Below, one piece after another: positions 7,557 through 14,990 of a DNA stretch of 44,712 bases. The DNA is taken from positions 1 to 44,712 of the forward strand of contig JAGQJT010000007.1 in NCBI GenBank assembly GCA_020430505.1, read 5' to 3'. Below the pieces are notes generated by a model, which saw only the letters and a program-made list of their open reading frames with translations, was not told the DNA's origin and did not search any database. The DNA is from Nanobdellota archaeon (GTDB lineage Archaea; Nanobdellota; Nanobdellia; Pacearchaeales; GW2011-AR1). Both the position numbers and the translations under genes were made by a program. Every line of letters starts with the position of its first letter. The first letter of the stretch is position 1.

Positions 7557-8138
7557 TTATTTCTTATACTCTTTCAAAGCTTTCTTAACATTTTTCAGAA
7601 GTTGTTTCATTGAATCTTCTAATTGTTGTTTGTTTTTTGTTCCGGTACAAACCAATTTTCCGTTTGAGAAAAGTAAGAAAGTTGCATTTGGTTCATCAAT
7701 CTTGTAAACCAATCCTGGGAATTGTTCTGGTTCATATTCAGTGTTTTCCATTTCTAATGCTAGGAAGTTTAAATTAAGCTTCAAATTAATTGTTCCAGAA
7801 GCAACAATGTTTTGGACAGTTATTTTTGGAGTTATTGTTACTTTGACATTTATTTTTTTAAGTTGTTTTATTACTTCTTGAATAACTTGCTTAACCTGAG
7901 CAATAGATTTTGTTCCAGTGCAAACCAAATTCCCTGAGGAGAAAACTAAAACTGCAGATTTTGGTTCTTTTATTCTTAGGACTAAACCTGGAAAAGTTTC
8001 AGGATTATACTCCGTATTTGGTTGAGTTCTTGCTAGTTTTGTTAATGGAACGGGTTTCTCTAATGAAGTTGTGGCGACGATATTTTGTATTTTATATGTA
8101 GATTCCTTTGAAGAACTCGCTGTTTTTTTTGCTACCAT
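7557..8138 (-). CDS. tbp: TATA-box-binding protein (TBP)
   Basis: This 193-aa protein has the two direct TBP repeats. Each carries the NIVA strand (IQNIVATTSL and VQNIVASGTI), the PGLV segment (FPGLVLRIKEPKS and FPGLVYKIDEPNA) and LVCTGTK. It recognises TATA boxes with TFB to recruit RNA polymerase. A short Ser/Lys-rich N-terminal extension (MVAKKTASSSKE) precedes repeat one. The TATA-like boxes upstream of many genes in this window are consistent with TBP-based promoters. It is divergent from the ATP-cone gene at 8223. Confidence 0.97.
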   Translation of the reverse strand: MVAKKTASSSKESTYKIQNIVATTSLEKPVPLTKLARTQPNTEYNPETFPGLVLRIKEPKSAVLVFSSGNLVCTGTKSIAQVKQVIQEVIKQLKKINVKVTITPKITVQNIVASGTINLKLNLNFLALEMENTEYEPEQFPGLVYKIDEPNATFLLFSNGKLVCTGTKNKQQLEDSMKQLLKNVKKALKEYKK

Positions 8139-8222
8139 TGGTTTATAAAGGGTTTTTTTAGTTTATAAATGTAGCGAAGATTGTTTTGTTAATTTTATAT
8201 AGTTTAATTGTTTATTTTTTGA

Positions 8223-8999
8223 ATGATTAAAAGCGAGATATTTGTAAAAAAAATGAACGGAGATTTGGAAAGATATGACTCAGACAAATTAAAAAATTCT
8301 CTTGTTCGTGCTGGAGCAAGTGATGATACTATTAAAAAAATACTAAAAAAAGTTTCAGAGATAATTTATGATAAGATTGAAACAAAAAAGCTATTTGATT
8401 TTGTTTTTTCTGAATTAAAAAAAGATAGATCTCCCTCTAATTTGAAGTATAATTTGAAGAATGCGATAATTGATTTGAGGATTGATGGGGGTTATGTTTT
8501 CGAAAAATTTGTTGGAAAGTTATTTGGTAAGAAGGGTTATAAAATAAATATGAATGAAATTGCTAAAGGAAAATTTGTTACCCATGAAATTGACGTTACA
8601 GCTAGAAAAGGCAAAGAGGTTTTGATGGTTGAAGTTAAACACCATAAAAATCCTTGGCTTGGAGAGCAAATTCAAACTGCTCTTTATATTTATGCTCGGT
8701 TTTTGGAATTAAAAGGAAAGTATACAAAACCTTTTTTGGTAAGCAATACAAAATTTTCTCATCAAGTTTTGAAGTATGCTAATGGAATGAAAATTGGACT
8801 TATGGGATGGAATTATCCAAAAGGAGACAGTTTGATTGAAAATATAGAAAGGTATAAACTTTATCCAATTACCATTTTGGGCTTCGATAAAAAAAGATTA
8901 AAAGAATATTTTGAAGAAGGAATATTAACCTTGGAAGATTTAAGAAAAGTCGAAGGTTTATCAAAAGAAATTAAGGATAAAATTGATGAGATTCTTTAA
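8223..8999 (+). CDS. ATP-cone / Mrr-like endonuclease-fold protein
   Basis: The 258-aa protein appears to have three parts. Residues 1-90 resemble an ATP-cone, the nucleotide-sensing domain of ribonucleotide reductases (FVKKMNGDLERYDSDKLKNS, then helices). Residues 90-190 carry an Mrr-type PD-(D/E)XK core (HEIDVTARKGKEVLMVEVKH) with the D...ExK catalytic pattern. The C-terminal 30 residues resemble a helix-hairpin-helix (LEDLRKVEGLSKEIKDKIDE). ATP-cone/Mrr fusions are known in archaea, but their substrate is not established. Position beside TBP, MCM and ligase suggests DNA maintenance. The last four bases overlap the convergent ligase gene. Confidence 0.75.
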   Translation: MIKSEIFVKKMNGDLERYDSDKLKNSLVRAGASDDTIKKILKKVSEIIYDKIETKKLFDFVFSELKKDRSPSNLKYNLKNAIIDLRIDGGYVFEKFVGKLFGKKGYKINMNEIAKGKFVTHEIDVTARKGKEVLMVEVKHHKNPWLGEQIQTALYIYARFLELKGKYTKPFLVSNTKFSHQVLKYANGMKIGLMGWNYPKGDSLIENIERYKLYPITILGFDKKRLKEYFEEGILTLEDLRKVEGLSKEIKDKIDEIL

Positions 9000-10702
9000 C
9001 CATAAGCATAATTTTCTTTTTTCTGATTATCAAATTCTTCTTCTATTTCTCCTAAAGTTGTTATTTCTTTTAGAGGTTTGTCTTCTCTTAAAGCAACAAA
9101 TCTTGGAAACCTCAAGGCTAAACCAGATTTATAATTAGGAGATTTTTGGATTTCTTGGTAGGTCACAGCAACAATTATCTTGGGTTTTATTCTGACAATT
9201 CTTCCTTCTTCTTTTTCAATTAAAGGTTTTAATAATTCAGTCAATTGTTCATAAGAAAGTCCTGATTCTTTTTTTTCCTTTAATCCTGTTGAAGTCTTCC
9301 CTATTTCTAGATACTCTGAATTTTTTTTGCATGACAATATAAAAGAAGATAGCCAACCTTTTCTCTTCCCAGTTCCCCATTCTGCACCCGTTATAACTAA
9401 ATCAAAATCCCTTTGATCAGGTTTTATTTTTAACATGTGACCAACTCTTCTTCCAGGCTTATATTCTGCTTTTAGATTTTTTAGCATAACTCCTTCTTGG
9501 TTTTCTTTTAATGCGGCTTTATAGAATTTCTCAACTTCTTTTTTGTCTGAAGTAATTATCATTTTTGAAGCAATTATTTTGTAAGGTTTTGGAGTTAGAA
9601 TTTTTCTAATTAATTCAGTTCTTTTTTCAAAAGGCTCATCTAGTTGAGATTTTCCGTTGTAATAGAGTATATCAAAAACATTTACTTCCACAGGCAAAGA
9701 TGATCTTAATTTATCAATGTTATATTTTCGTCTTATTCTTTGGGATATTGCTTGGAAGTCTGTGTACTTTTTTGTTTTTTTATCATATCCAACCGCTTCT
9801 GAATCTAAAATGAAAGATTCCCCTTTTATGTACTCTTTGACATATTCTGCAACTTCTGGGAATTGGTTTGTTACATTTTCTAAACGTCTTGTGAAAAGAA
9901 TTACCTTATCTTTATCTTTATGTATTAACAACCTGAATCCATCATATTTGTACTCTACTGCTAAGGGAGTTCCCAAGGATTTGAATCCTTGTTCTATTGA
10001 TTCTGCTTTTTGCGCAAGCATTGCTTTTATTGGCTTTCCGACTCTTAATTTTAATTTCTCTAATTCTTTTATCTTTCCTTTCTGAGCTATTTTGAATACT
10101 TCTTCTAAATCGTTTGTTCTGTCTATTGCTCTCTGAAGAGTTTCTTCATACTCCTTGTTATCTTTGAAAAAGGCTTTTAACATTGCATATTTAATTGTGG
10201 ATTCTTGCACTCCTATTCTCAAATCTCCTATTAGTGTTCTTGTTAGGTAAAGTGCTTCTTGAGGAGTTGCGGAAGTTAAAAGTTCTGTAATTAGAGAAAT
10301 TTTTTTATCTATTGTTCCTTTTCCAACAAGTTCTGGTAGTTTTCTTAGATTTTCAATTACTTTTTTTGTTGTTAAGGTCTGTGAAGCCAAAGTAGTTTGT
10401 TTTTTTGTTTGAGTTATTTTTTCTGCAACTTCTCCCAAATCCCCCATTTTCTTCCATAGTTCTTGAACTTTTTTGCTTGGGGTTCCTGTTGATTTTGAAA
10501 GTGCTTTTATTGCTAGTTGATTTGAAATTCCTATTTTTCTTTCATCGTAATCAGGATAAATATTTCCTTCTAGAAGATATAAAATATTGGAATCTCTTTC
10601 TGAGAGAAGTTCTAAGAATTTTGATAAAATATCTATTTTTTCTAAACGTTTAGGTGTTGAGGATAATTCATGGTAAAGCTTGGCAAGTTTTGAGTAGAGC
10701 AT
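8996..10702 (-). CDS. lig: ATP-dependent DNA ligase
   Basis: This 568-aa protein has the family-I ligase layout. An N-terminal helical DNA-binding domain is followed by the adenylation domain with nucleophile motif EYKYDGFR (Lys-Tyr-Asp-Gly), then FILDSEAVGYD, GVMLKN and the OB-fold region with KIKPDQRDFDLV. It seals nicks in Okazaki-fragment maturation. The length is normal for archaeal ligases. The DNA-binding domain is recognisable from LTRTLIGDLRIGVQE. The start lies one base after the stop of the 81-aa membrane protein, indicating co-transcription. Confidence 0.96.
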   Translation of the reverse strand: MLYSKLAKLYHELSSTPKRLEKIDILSKFLELLSERDSNILYLLEGNIYPDYDERKIGISNQLAIKALSKSTGTPSKKVQELWKKMGDLGEVAEKITQTKKQTTLASQTLTTKKVIENLRKLPELVGKGTIDKKISLITELLTSATPQEALYLTRTLIGDLRIGVQESTIKYAMLKAFFKDNKEYEETLQRAIDRTNDLEEVFKIAQKGKIKELEKLKLRVGKPIKAMLAQKAESIEQGFKSLGTPLAVEYKYDGFRLLIHKDKDKVILFTRRLENVTNQFPEVAEYVKEYIKGESFILDSEAVGYDKKTKKYTDFQAISQRIRRKYNIDKLRSSLPVEVNVFDILYYNGKSQLDEPFEKRTELIRKILTPKPYKIIASKMIITSDKKEVEKFYKAALKENQEGVMLKNLKAEYKPGRRVGHMLKIKPDQRDFDLVITGAEWGTGKRKGWLSSFILSCKKNSEYLEIGKTSTGLKEKKESGLSYEQLTELLKPLIEKEEGRIVRIKPKIIVAVTYQEIQKSPNYKSGLALRFPRFVALREDKPLKEITTLGEIEEEFDNQKKENYAYG

Positions 10703-10703
10703 T

Positions 10704-10949
10704 TTATTTGTTTTGTTTTATTCTGTGATGTATTTTAATTAGTCCATAAATTGCTGTTAAAATGAATATTATCTGGAGTATTACAAAAATTAAATCTTCT
10801 ATTAAAATGCTATAAATCGTAAGAAATATTCCTCCTGCAATAAGTAAGGGATAAGTGTATTTTTTTCTTATTCTTTTTTGTCTATAGATAGTCAAATTTC
10901 CTAGAATAATTAAAATTAATCCAATAATTCCTATAGCCTCTTTTAACAT
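10704..10949 (-). CDS. Small membrane protein, three predicted segments (CBU_0592-like)
   Basis: This 81-aa protein has three hydrophobic segments: IGIIGLILIILGNLTIY, YPLLIAGGIFLTIYSILI and LIFVILQIIFILTAIYGLI. Basic loops separate them and the tail ends KIHHRIKQNK. Size and pattern resemble the small CBU_0592-like membrane family, whose function is unknown; this match is by pattern only. It sits immediately upstream of the ligase gene with a one-base gap, probably sharing a promoter rather than a function. Confidence 0.7.
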   Translation of the reverse strand: MLKEAIGIIGLILIILGNLTIYRQKRIRKKYTYPLLIAGGIFLTIYSILIEDLIFVILQIIFILTAIYGLIKIHHRIKQNK

Positions 10950-10992
10950 GAACTAGTTAAGAGGAAGGGGTTTTTATTTGTTAAGGTTGTGC

Positions 10993-11583
10993 TTATTTTA
11001 TTTGTCCTTTTATTCTTTTTTCCACCCTGCTTAAACCGATTTCTGCATATGCTGAAATAATCTCATGAATTGTGCCAGTGGAGCTAGAACCGTACAGTGA
11101 GCCTTCTAGCTGTTTTAGTTCTATAAACTCTTTGTTCTTTGGTACCCAATATGACGAGATGTTAGATCTGCTTCCTTTTCCTAAAAAGAGGAGAATATTC
11201 TCAAAATCTTTTTTCTTATCTTCATAAGATTGAACCTTGTTATCTCCATTGTGCATAAAGTTTTCATGATGCCCGCTTAATTCAAGAAATTCTCGATCAT
11301 CTTTATAATTTGTTTTAACAAATTGGTGAAAATATTCTTCACGTATAAAATCATGATTGCTTTGGAATTCAAGTCCTTCTATTTCCACGGTTTTTCCTTC
11401 TAGAAATCCTCTTGAAGGAGGATAAATTATTAATTTTGAACTAATTCCTCTAATATCGTGTCGCCAAGCTACAAAATTGTAATCTTTTATTTCTCCATAT
11501 GCTAAGGTTCCATGTTCATTATTCTTTAAACTAGCTAGTTCTTTTAATAATTTTTCTGGATATTCTGAGTTTATTTGTATCAT
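10993..11583 (-). CDS. 196-aa protein of unknown function
   Basis: A soluble protein starting MIQINSEYPEKLLKELASLK. It has a strand-rich N-terminal half (GEIKDYNFVAWRHDIRG, SKLIIYPPSRG) and a Gly/Ser-rich segment near the C-terminus (QLEGSLYGSSSTGTIHE). I see no catalytic motif I can name. Its ATG directly abuts the TAA of the 73-aa gene upstream, so the two are probably translationally coupled and may act together. The intact reading frame and this exact junction support both being real genes. Confidence 0.65.
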   Translation of the reverse strand: MIQINSEYPEKLLKELASLKNNEHGTLAYGEIKDYNFVAWRHDIRGISSKLIIYPPSRGFLEGKTVEIEGLEFQSNHDFIREEYFHQFVKTNYKDDREFLELSGHHENFMHNGDNKVQSYEDKKKDFENILLFLGKGSRSNISSYWVPKNKEFIELKQLEGSLYGSSSTGTIHEIISAYAEIGLSRVEKRIKGQIK

Positions 11584-11805
11584 TTACTTTTTGTATAACC
11601 TAAATGAATAAAAGCCGCCTTCCTTTTTCTCTAGTTTAATGTGAACTTCTTCATATTTTTTTATGGACTGATGAATTAAGAAATTTAGCTTCGCATATTG
11701 TTTTGAAGAATCTCCTAGAGGGTTTATTCTACTCGATCCTTTAGATTCATAAAATAAGATTTCTTGTAATTTACTTTTTTCTCCAATATTTTTTTTAGGT
11801 TTCAT
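11584..11805 (-). CDS. 73-aa basic protein of unknown function
   Basis: A small Lys-rich protein starting MKPKKNIGEKSKLQEILFYE and ending GGFYSFRLYKK. It has no membrane segment or cysteine motif. It is the first gene of a two-gene unit: its stop codon touches the start codon of the 196-aa gene with no gap. It is divergent from the TrmB-family regulator at 11892, with 86 bases between them, so that regulator may control it. The family is not recognised. Confidence 0.6.
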   Translation of the reverse strand: MKPKKNIGEKSKLQEILFYESKGSSRINPLGDSSKQYAKLNFLIHQSIKKYEEVHIKLEKKEGGFYSFRLYKK

Positions 11806-11862
11806 GATCCTCCAATTTTTTATTGTTATTTAAACAATTGCTGTCAATATTTTACGACAAAA

Positions 11863-11872
11863 TTTATATACC
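11863..11872 (+). promoter_or_regulatory. TATA-like box for the 11892 regulator
   Basis: TTTATATACC is centred about 25 bases before the ATG at 11892, with no Shine-Dalgarno sequence between. Just upstream, TGTC and GACA half-sites flank an AT-rich core at 11842-11859 and could be an operator, but the dyad is weak. Confidence 0.5.
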
Positions 11873-11891
11873 TTAAAATCAATATGTATCT

Positions 11892-12632
11892 ATGGAACTT
11901 GTTAATAATCTTGTTAAATTTGGAATGTCTGAGAAAGAAGCAAAGACCTATCTTGCGTGTTTAGAGATTGGAGAGAGTCTTGCTGGAGATATTTCGTTAA
12001 AGAGCAAACTTCCAAGAACTTTAACTTACGATCTTTTAGAAAGGCTAATCCAAATTGGTTTAATTTCTTATGTTAAAAAAGAAAATAAGAAATACTTTTC
12101 TGCAGTGGAACCAAGAGAATTAATAAGAATTTTAGCAGAAAAGGAGAGGTCTATCAAAGAAGTTCTTCCAGAATTAGAGAAGCTTAATAAATTCCCTGGG
12201 ATTTTAAAACCAAAAGTAGAAGTTTTTGAAGGCAAAGAAGGAATGAAGGCAGTTATGGAAAATATTTTGCGTTCTGGAGAGAAAGAATTCTTTGGGTATG
12301 GAAGTTCTCGTTCATCTTTTGAAATTATCCCTGGTTTTATGGAAGGGTGGCATAAGAGACGAATTAAGCAAAATATGGTTATGAATGCTATTTATAATAG
12401 CACAAAAGATACTTTGAATAAATTGAAAAATTTGAGTTCATTAAAATTATCTAATTTTAAAGTAAGTTCCATAAAACTAGAATCTCCCACTGCGACTGTG
12501 ATCTATGGGGATTTCGTTGTATTACAATCTTGGACAAAGGAGCCTTTTTCAGTTGTTATAAAGAATAGAGAAATGGCGGAAAATCAAAAAGAATATTTTA
12601 AGAAACTATGGAAAATTTCTAAGCGTGTTTAA
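11892..12632 (+). CDS. TrmB-family transcriptional regulator (copy 1)
   Basis: This 246-aa protein has an N-terminal winged helix typical of TrmB regulators (FGMSEKEAKTYLACLEIGES, then TYDLLERLIQIGLISYV). A coiled linker follows, and the C-terminal effector domain begins near KVEVFEGKEGMKAVMENIL. TrmB proteins in archaea sense sugars or related ligands and bind palindromes near promoters; the ligand here is unknown. It is divergent from the 73/196-aa gene pair, a likely target. Three members of this family occur in the window (also 25283 and 42637). Confidence 0.88.
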   Translation: MELVNNLVKFGMSEKEAKTYLACLEIGESLAGDISLKSKLPRTLTYDLLERLIQIGLISYVKKENKKYFSAVEPRELIRILAEKERSIKEVLPELEKLNKFPGILKPKVEVFEGKEGMKAVMENILRSGEKEFFGYGSSRSSFEIIPGFMEGWHKRRIKQNMVMNAIYNSTKDTLNKLKNLSSLKLSNFKVSSIKLESPTATVIYGDFVVLQSWTKEPFSVVIKNREMAENQKEYFKKLWKISKRV

Positions 12633-12638
12633 GAGTTT

Positions 12639-13247
12639 TTAAGATTTGGCTTCAGAAAAGAGTTCGTTAACTTTTTCCCAGTTCACAACATTCCAGAAAG
12701 CTTCAATATAATCTGGTCTTTTGTTCTGATATTTTAAGTAATATGCGTGTTCCCAAACATCTATGTTAAGTAATGGTTTCATTTCTAAACTGATTACAGA
12801 ATCTTGATTTTTAGTTTGAATAATTTCTAATTGATTTTCTTTATTTAATACTAGCCATGCCCAGCCACTTCCAAATTGAGTTGCAGCTGCATTTGAAAAC
12901 TCTTCTTTGAACTTATCAAAAGAACCGAATTTTTCAATTATTGCTTTTCCTATTTCAGAATCTTCTTTGAAGGGAGTTTCTTTTTTTAGAATTCCCCAAA
13001 AGAAATTGTGGTTGTAGACTCCTCCACCATTATTCACTACAGCTTTTTTAATTTCTTCAGGAATTTGGTTTAAATCTTTTAAAATTTCTTCTACAGATTT
13101 CTCTTTTAATTCAGAATTTTCCATTGCAGCATTGAACTTATTTACGTAACCTTGGTGATGCTTCGAATGGTGAATTTCCATTGTTTGTGCATCTATGTAA
13201 GGTTCCAATGCGTCGTATTCATAAGGTAGTTTCATTAATTCTTCCAT
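12639..13247 (-). CDS. sod: Superoxide dismutase (Fe/Mn type)
   Basis: This 202-aa protein matches Fe/Mn SOD throughout. Metal ligands are the first His in MEIHHSKHHQGYV, the His in VYNHNFFW, and Asp and His in LNIDVWEHAYYLKYQNKRPD. It also has GSGWAWLVLN and the C-terminal YIEAFWNVVNWEKV. It converts superoxide to hydrogen peroxide and oxygen; iron and manganese use cannot be told apart here. Starts at 13247 or 13235 (MKLPYEYD) are both possible. It lies 62 bases downstream of the desulforedoxin/DUF5661/ferritin-like operon on the same strand, forming an oxygen-defence cluster. Confidence 0.96.
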   Translation of the reverse strand: MEELMKLPYEYDALEPYIDAQTMEIHHSKHHQGYVNKFNAAMENSELKEKSVEEILKDLNQIPEEIKKAVVNNGGGVYNHNFFWGILKKETPFKEDSEIGKAIIEKFGSFDKFKEEFSNAAATQFGSGWAWLVLNKENQLEIIQTKNQDSVISLEMKPLLNIDVWEHAYYLKYQNKRPDYIEAFWNVVNWEKVNELFSEAKS

Positions 13248-13309
13248 TTTTGTTTTGAGAATCTATTTAATATATATGAAAATAAATTCATGTTTATAAG
13301 TTTTTTGGT

Positions 13310-13435
13310 TTACTTCTTCTTTTTTATTAGTTTCATAGGTTGTCCGCAACAAACTAATTTCCCATCACCAGCTTCAACAACTTTTACTAAATTTCCGCAG
13401 ACTTCACACCTGTAAACTTGGTTTTTTTCTGTCAT
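13310..13435 (-). CDS. Desulforedoxin-like small iron protein
   Basis: A 41-aa protein with four cysteines in the desulforedoxin pattern: C10-x2-C13 in YRCEVCGNL and the adjacent pair C29-C30 in [11 protein letters not shown]. This is the FeCys4 domain that forms the N-terminus of desulfoferrodoxin; here it stands alone, as in Desulfovibrio desulforedoxin. It probably acts as a small electron carrier in oxidative-stress defence. Its ATG overlaps the DUF5661 stop as ATGA, so translation is likely coupled. No superoxide reductase catalytic domain is present. Confidence 0.88.
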   Translation of the reverse strand: MTEKNQVYRCEVCGNLVKVVEAGDGKLVCCGQPMKLIKKKK

Positions 13436-13764
13436 TGCAATCCTTCTTTTTTTGCTAACCTGATTATCTTTTTGGGAGTTTTATGTTTTTTTATTTTCTT
13501 CTTTTTCCAAAATCTTTCCGCTTTTTCTTCCATTTTTAAAAGTCTTGTATAATAATCTGGAAATTCATTAAGGTGCGCTAAAGCAATTTTTCCAGTTTTT
13601 AAAGAATCATCTTTGGTAACATCCGTCTTTTTGCTCGACTTGCCGTGTTCAAGTTCAACACCCATTCCTATTCTAAATTGTTCTGGATCAAACTTGTTCC
13701 ATTTTATTCCAAGCCTTTTTCCTACACTTTCTGCCTCTTTTATTGTGAAAAATCTTTTTGCCAT
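13432..13764 (-). CDS. DUF5661-like protein
   Basis: This 110-aa protein has the features I associate with DUF5661: an N-terminal helix ([16 protein letters not shown]), the core [35 protein letters not shown], and [20 protein letters not shown]. It has several conserved Glu, His and Tyr residues, but no function is known to me. A Lys-rich tail ends the protein. It overlaps the ferritin-like gene by one base (TAATG) and the desulforedoxin gene by four (ATGA), so it belongs to this stress operon. Confidence 0.7.
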   Translation of the reverse strand: MAKRFFTIKEAESVGKRLGIKWNKFDPEQFRIGMGVELEHGKSSKKTDVTKDDSLKTGKIALAHLNEFPDYYTRLLKMEEKAERFWKKKKIKKHKTPKKIIRLAKKEGLQ

Positions 13765-14048
13765 TATTTTGATTTCATCTCTTCAACTTCTTTCTTTCCT
13801 TCTTCGTATTCTTCAACCTGTTCAGGATCTAACTCAAAAAGAAGTGATTGAAATTCTCCAACATGTTCTTTCTCTTCTTTTGCAACTTCAAGCATCACTT
13901 TTTTCACTAAAGGATTTTTCGCCTTTGCTGCAAGTTGTTCGTAAAAGTTAATTGCATCAAGTTCTGCTATAACTCCTAAACGAAGAATTTCTTTATCAGT
14001 ATCTTCTTCAGAAAGTTTATCTATATCTATTGGAAATTTTGATAGCAT
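13764..14048 (-). CDS. Free-standing encapsulin-type ferritin-like protein
   Basis: This 94-aa protein resembles the ferritin-like domain fused to the N-terminus of Pyrococcus furiosus encapsulin. It has EILRLGVIAELDAINFYEQL in helix one and VAKEEKEHVGEFQSLLFELD in helix two, which contain the Glu/His metal ligands, then LDPEQVEEYEEGKKEV. Such half-ferritins assemble as decamers with ferroxidase activity and normally act inside an encapsulin shell. Here the domain is a separate protein and no shell gene is visible in the window. It is the first gene of an operon with DUF5661 and desulforedoxin. Confidence 0.85.
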   Translation of the reverse strand: MLSKFPIDIDKLSEEDTDKEILRLGVIAELDAINFYEQLAAKAKNPLVKKVMLEVAKEEKEHVGEFQSLLFELDPEQVEEYEEGKKEVEEMKSK

Positions 14049-14159
14049 TTTAATAATAATTTGAAAGGGTTTTTATAATTTTTGGAGGGTTGCCTTTAGA
14101 GAATTTGTGTTCTCATAAGCAGTGTTATGTTTCCCGAATGGGTAAACAGTTTCAGAGCT

Positions 14160-14304
14160 AGTTTGAGTTTTCTAATTCAGAGATTAAAAGAAAATTGAAT
14201 ATAACCCCTGTTAAATCACTTTTTGATTATCAAAAAGTCGAGATTTTCGTTAGAAAATCGGAGAAGTAGCGATTGCTATTTTAAGGGTGGGAAAAAGACG
14301 TGCG
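14160..14304 (+). repeat. Left arm of a diverged inverted repeat flanking the methyltransferase gene
   Basis: Reading towards the gene, this arm contains four short blocks in order: AGTTTGAG (14160), CTGTTAAATC (14208), TAGCGATTG (14267) and AAAGACGTGCG (14294-14304). The same four blocks, nearly unchanged, occur in the same order in inverted orientation on the far side of the gene. The spacing of the last two blocks is kept (27 and 28 bases). The arm also contains potential RNA hairpins, described separately. The match was found by eye, so homology is likely but not proven. Confidence 0.5.
14204..14288. other. Multi-hairpin cloverleaf-like structure, possible non-coding RNA
   Basis: The 258-base gap between the ferritin-like gene and the methyltransferase gene contains three consecutive hairpins. 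They are ACTTTTTGA/TCAAAAAGT (14218-14238, 3-base loop), GATTTTC/GAAAATC (14242-14259) and AAGTAGC/GCTATTT (14264-14281). An outer helix of ACCC with GGGT and TTAA with TTAA encloses them (14204-14214 with 14281-14288). Another hairpin, GTTTCCC with GGGTAAAC, lies upstream near 14129-14147. I do not recognise a known RNA family; RNase P and SRP signatures are absent. The strand is undetermined, and decayed repeats are an alternative explanation. Confidence 0.4.
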
Positions 14305-14306
14305 TT

Positions 14307-14948
14307 TTATTTTAAAATATAAAAATCAAAAATAGTGCTTTTTTCTTTCGGAAAATGAAGTTTTTCATATTTTATAATTTTCAATCCAATATGTTTACAT
14401 ACTTTTCTGAATTCTTCATCTCCAATCAAATAATCTTCAAAATCTATATGACTATTATCTATTTTTTTATTTTCTAAAAAAACAACATTAGAAGATATTT
14501 TTTTTGATTGGATAAATTTAGATTGAAAATTATTCGAACCTAACTCTTCTGAAGTATTAACAACAAAAATTCTTGATGCCGAAGATTTTATTTTTTTCAA
14601 ATTTTTCAATATTTTTATTCTTCTTTCAGGTTCAACACAGGACAAAACATTAATCAATAAAATATCTCCAATTTTATTATTGAAGTTAAAATCCTCAATA
14701 TTAACCTTAAATTTATTGTGAGATTTTATTTTTTTAAGGTCTAAATTCTTATCGATAGAAATAACCTGAAATCCTTTTTGAAATAACAAATTTGAGAAAT
14801 ATCCCGTACCACAACCTGCATCAAGAATTGGTTCTAAATAAGTTTGATTTATTATAAGAGGTTCTAAGATTAACTTCTTTGCGAAAGTTGGAATTTCGTA
14901 AGAATCTAATAAGTTACTCCAAGATTTTTCTATTTTTGATTCTGCCAT
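14307..14948 (-). CDS. Class I SAM-dependent methyltransferase
   Basis: This 213-aa protein has the Rossmann SAM-binding motif ILDAGCGTGYFSNLL, the acidic motif II ending ISIDKN, and IGDILLINVLSCVEPERR as the post-motif strand. The substrate cannot be deduced; small-molecule or tRNA methylation are both possible. The protein is very rich in Lys, Asn and Ile, more so than most neighbours. The gene stands alone between two structured intergenic regions that look like inverted repeats, and it may be a horizontally acquired cargo gene. The stop codon lies three bases from the left repeat arm. Confidence 0.88.
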   Translation of the reverse strand: MAESKIEKSWSNLLDSYEIPTFAKKLILEPLIINQTYLEPILDAGCGTGYFSNLLFQKGFQVISIDKNLDLKKIKSHNKFKVNIEDFNFNNKIGDILLINVLSCVEPERRIKILKNLKKIKSSASRIFVVNTSEELGSNNFQSKFIQSKKISSNVVFLENKKIDNSHIDFEDYLIGDEEFRKVCKHIGLKIIKYEKLHFPKEKSTIFDFYILK

Positions 14949-14990
14949 GAAAAGAATATTTTAATTAATATTTATTAATGTTTGTTTTGG

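Noticed and set aside
9987-10011. tRNA T-arm-like sequence (GGATTTGAATCC)
   Set aside because: It lies inside the ligase coding region, with no acceptor, D or anticodon arms around it.
14085-14160. Short peptide gene after GGAGG at about 14084
   Set aside because: The only start is a TTG placed too close to GGAGG, and the 24-codon frame has no recognisable features.
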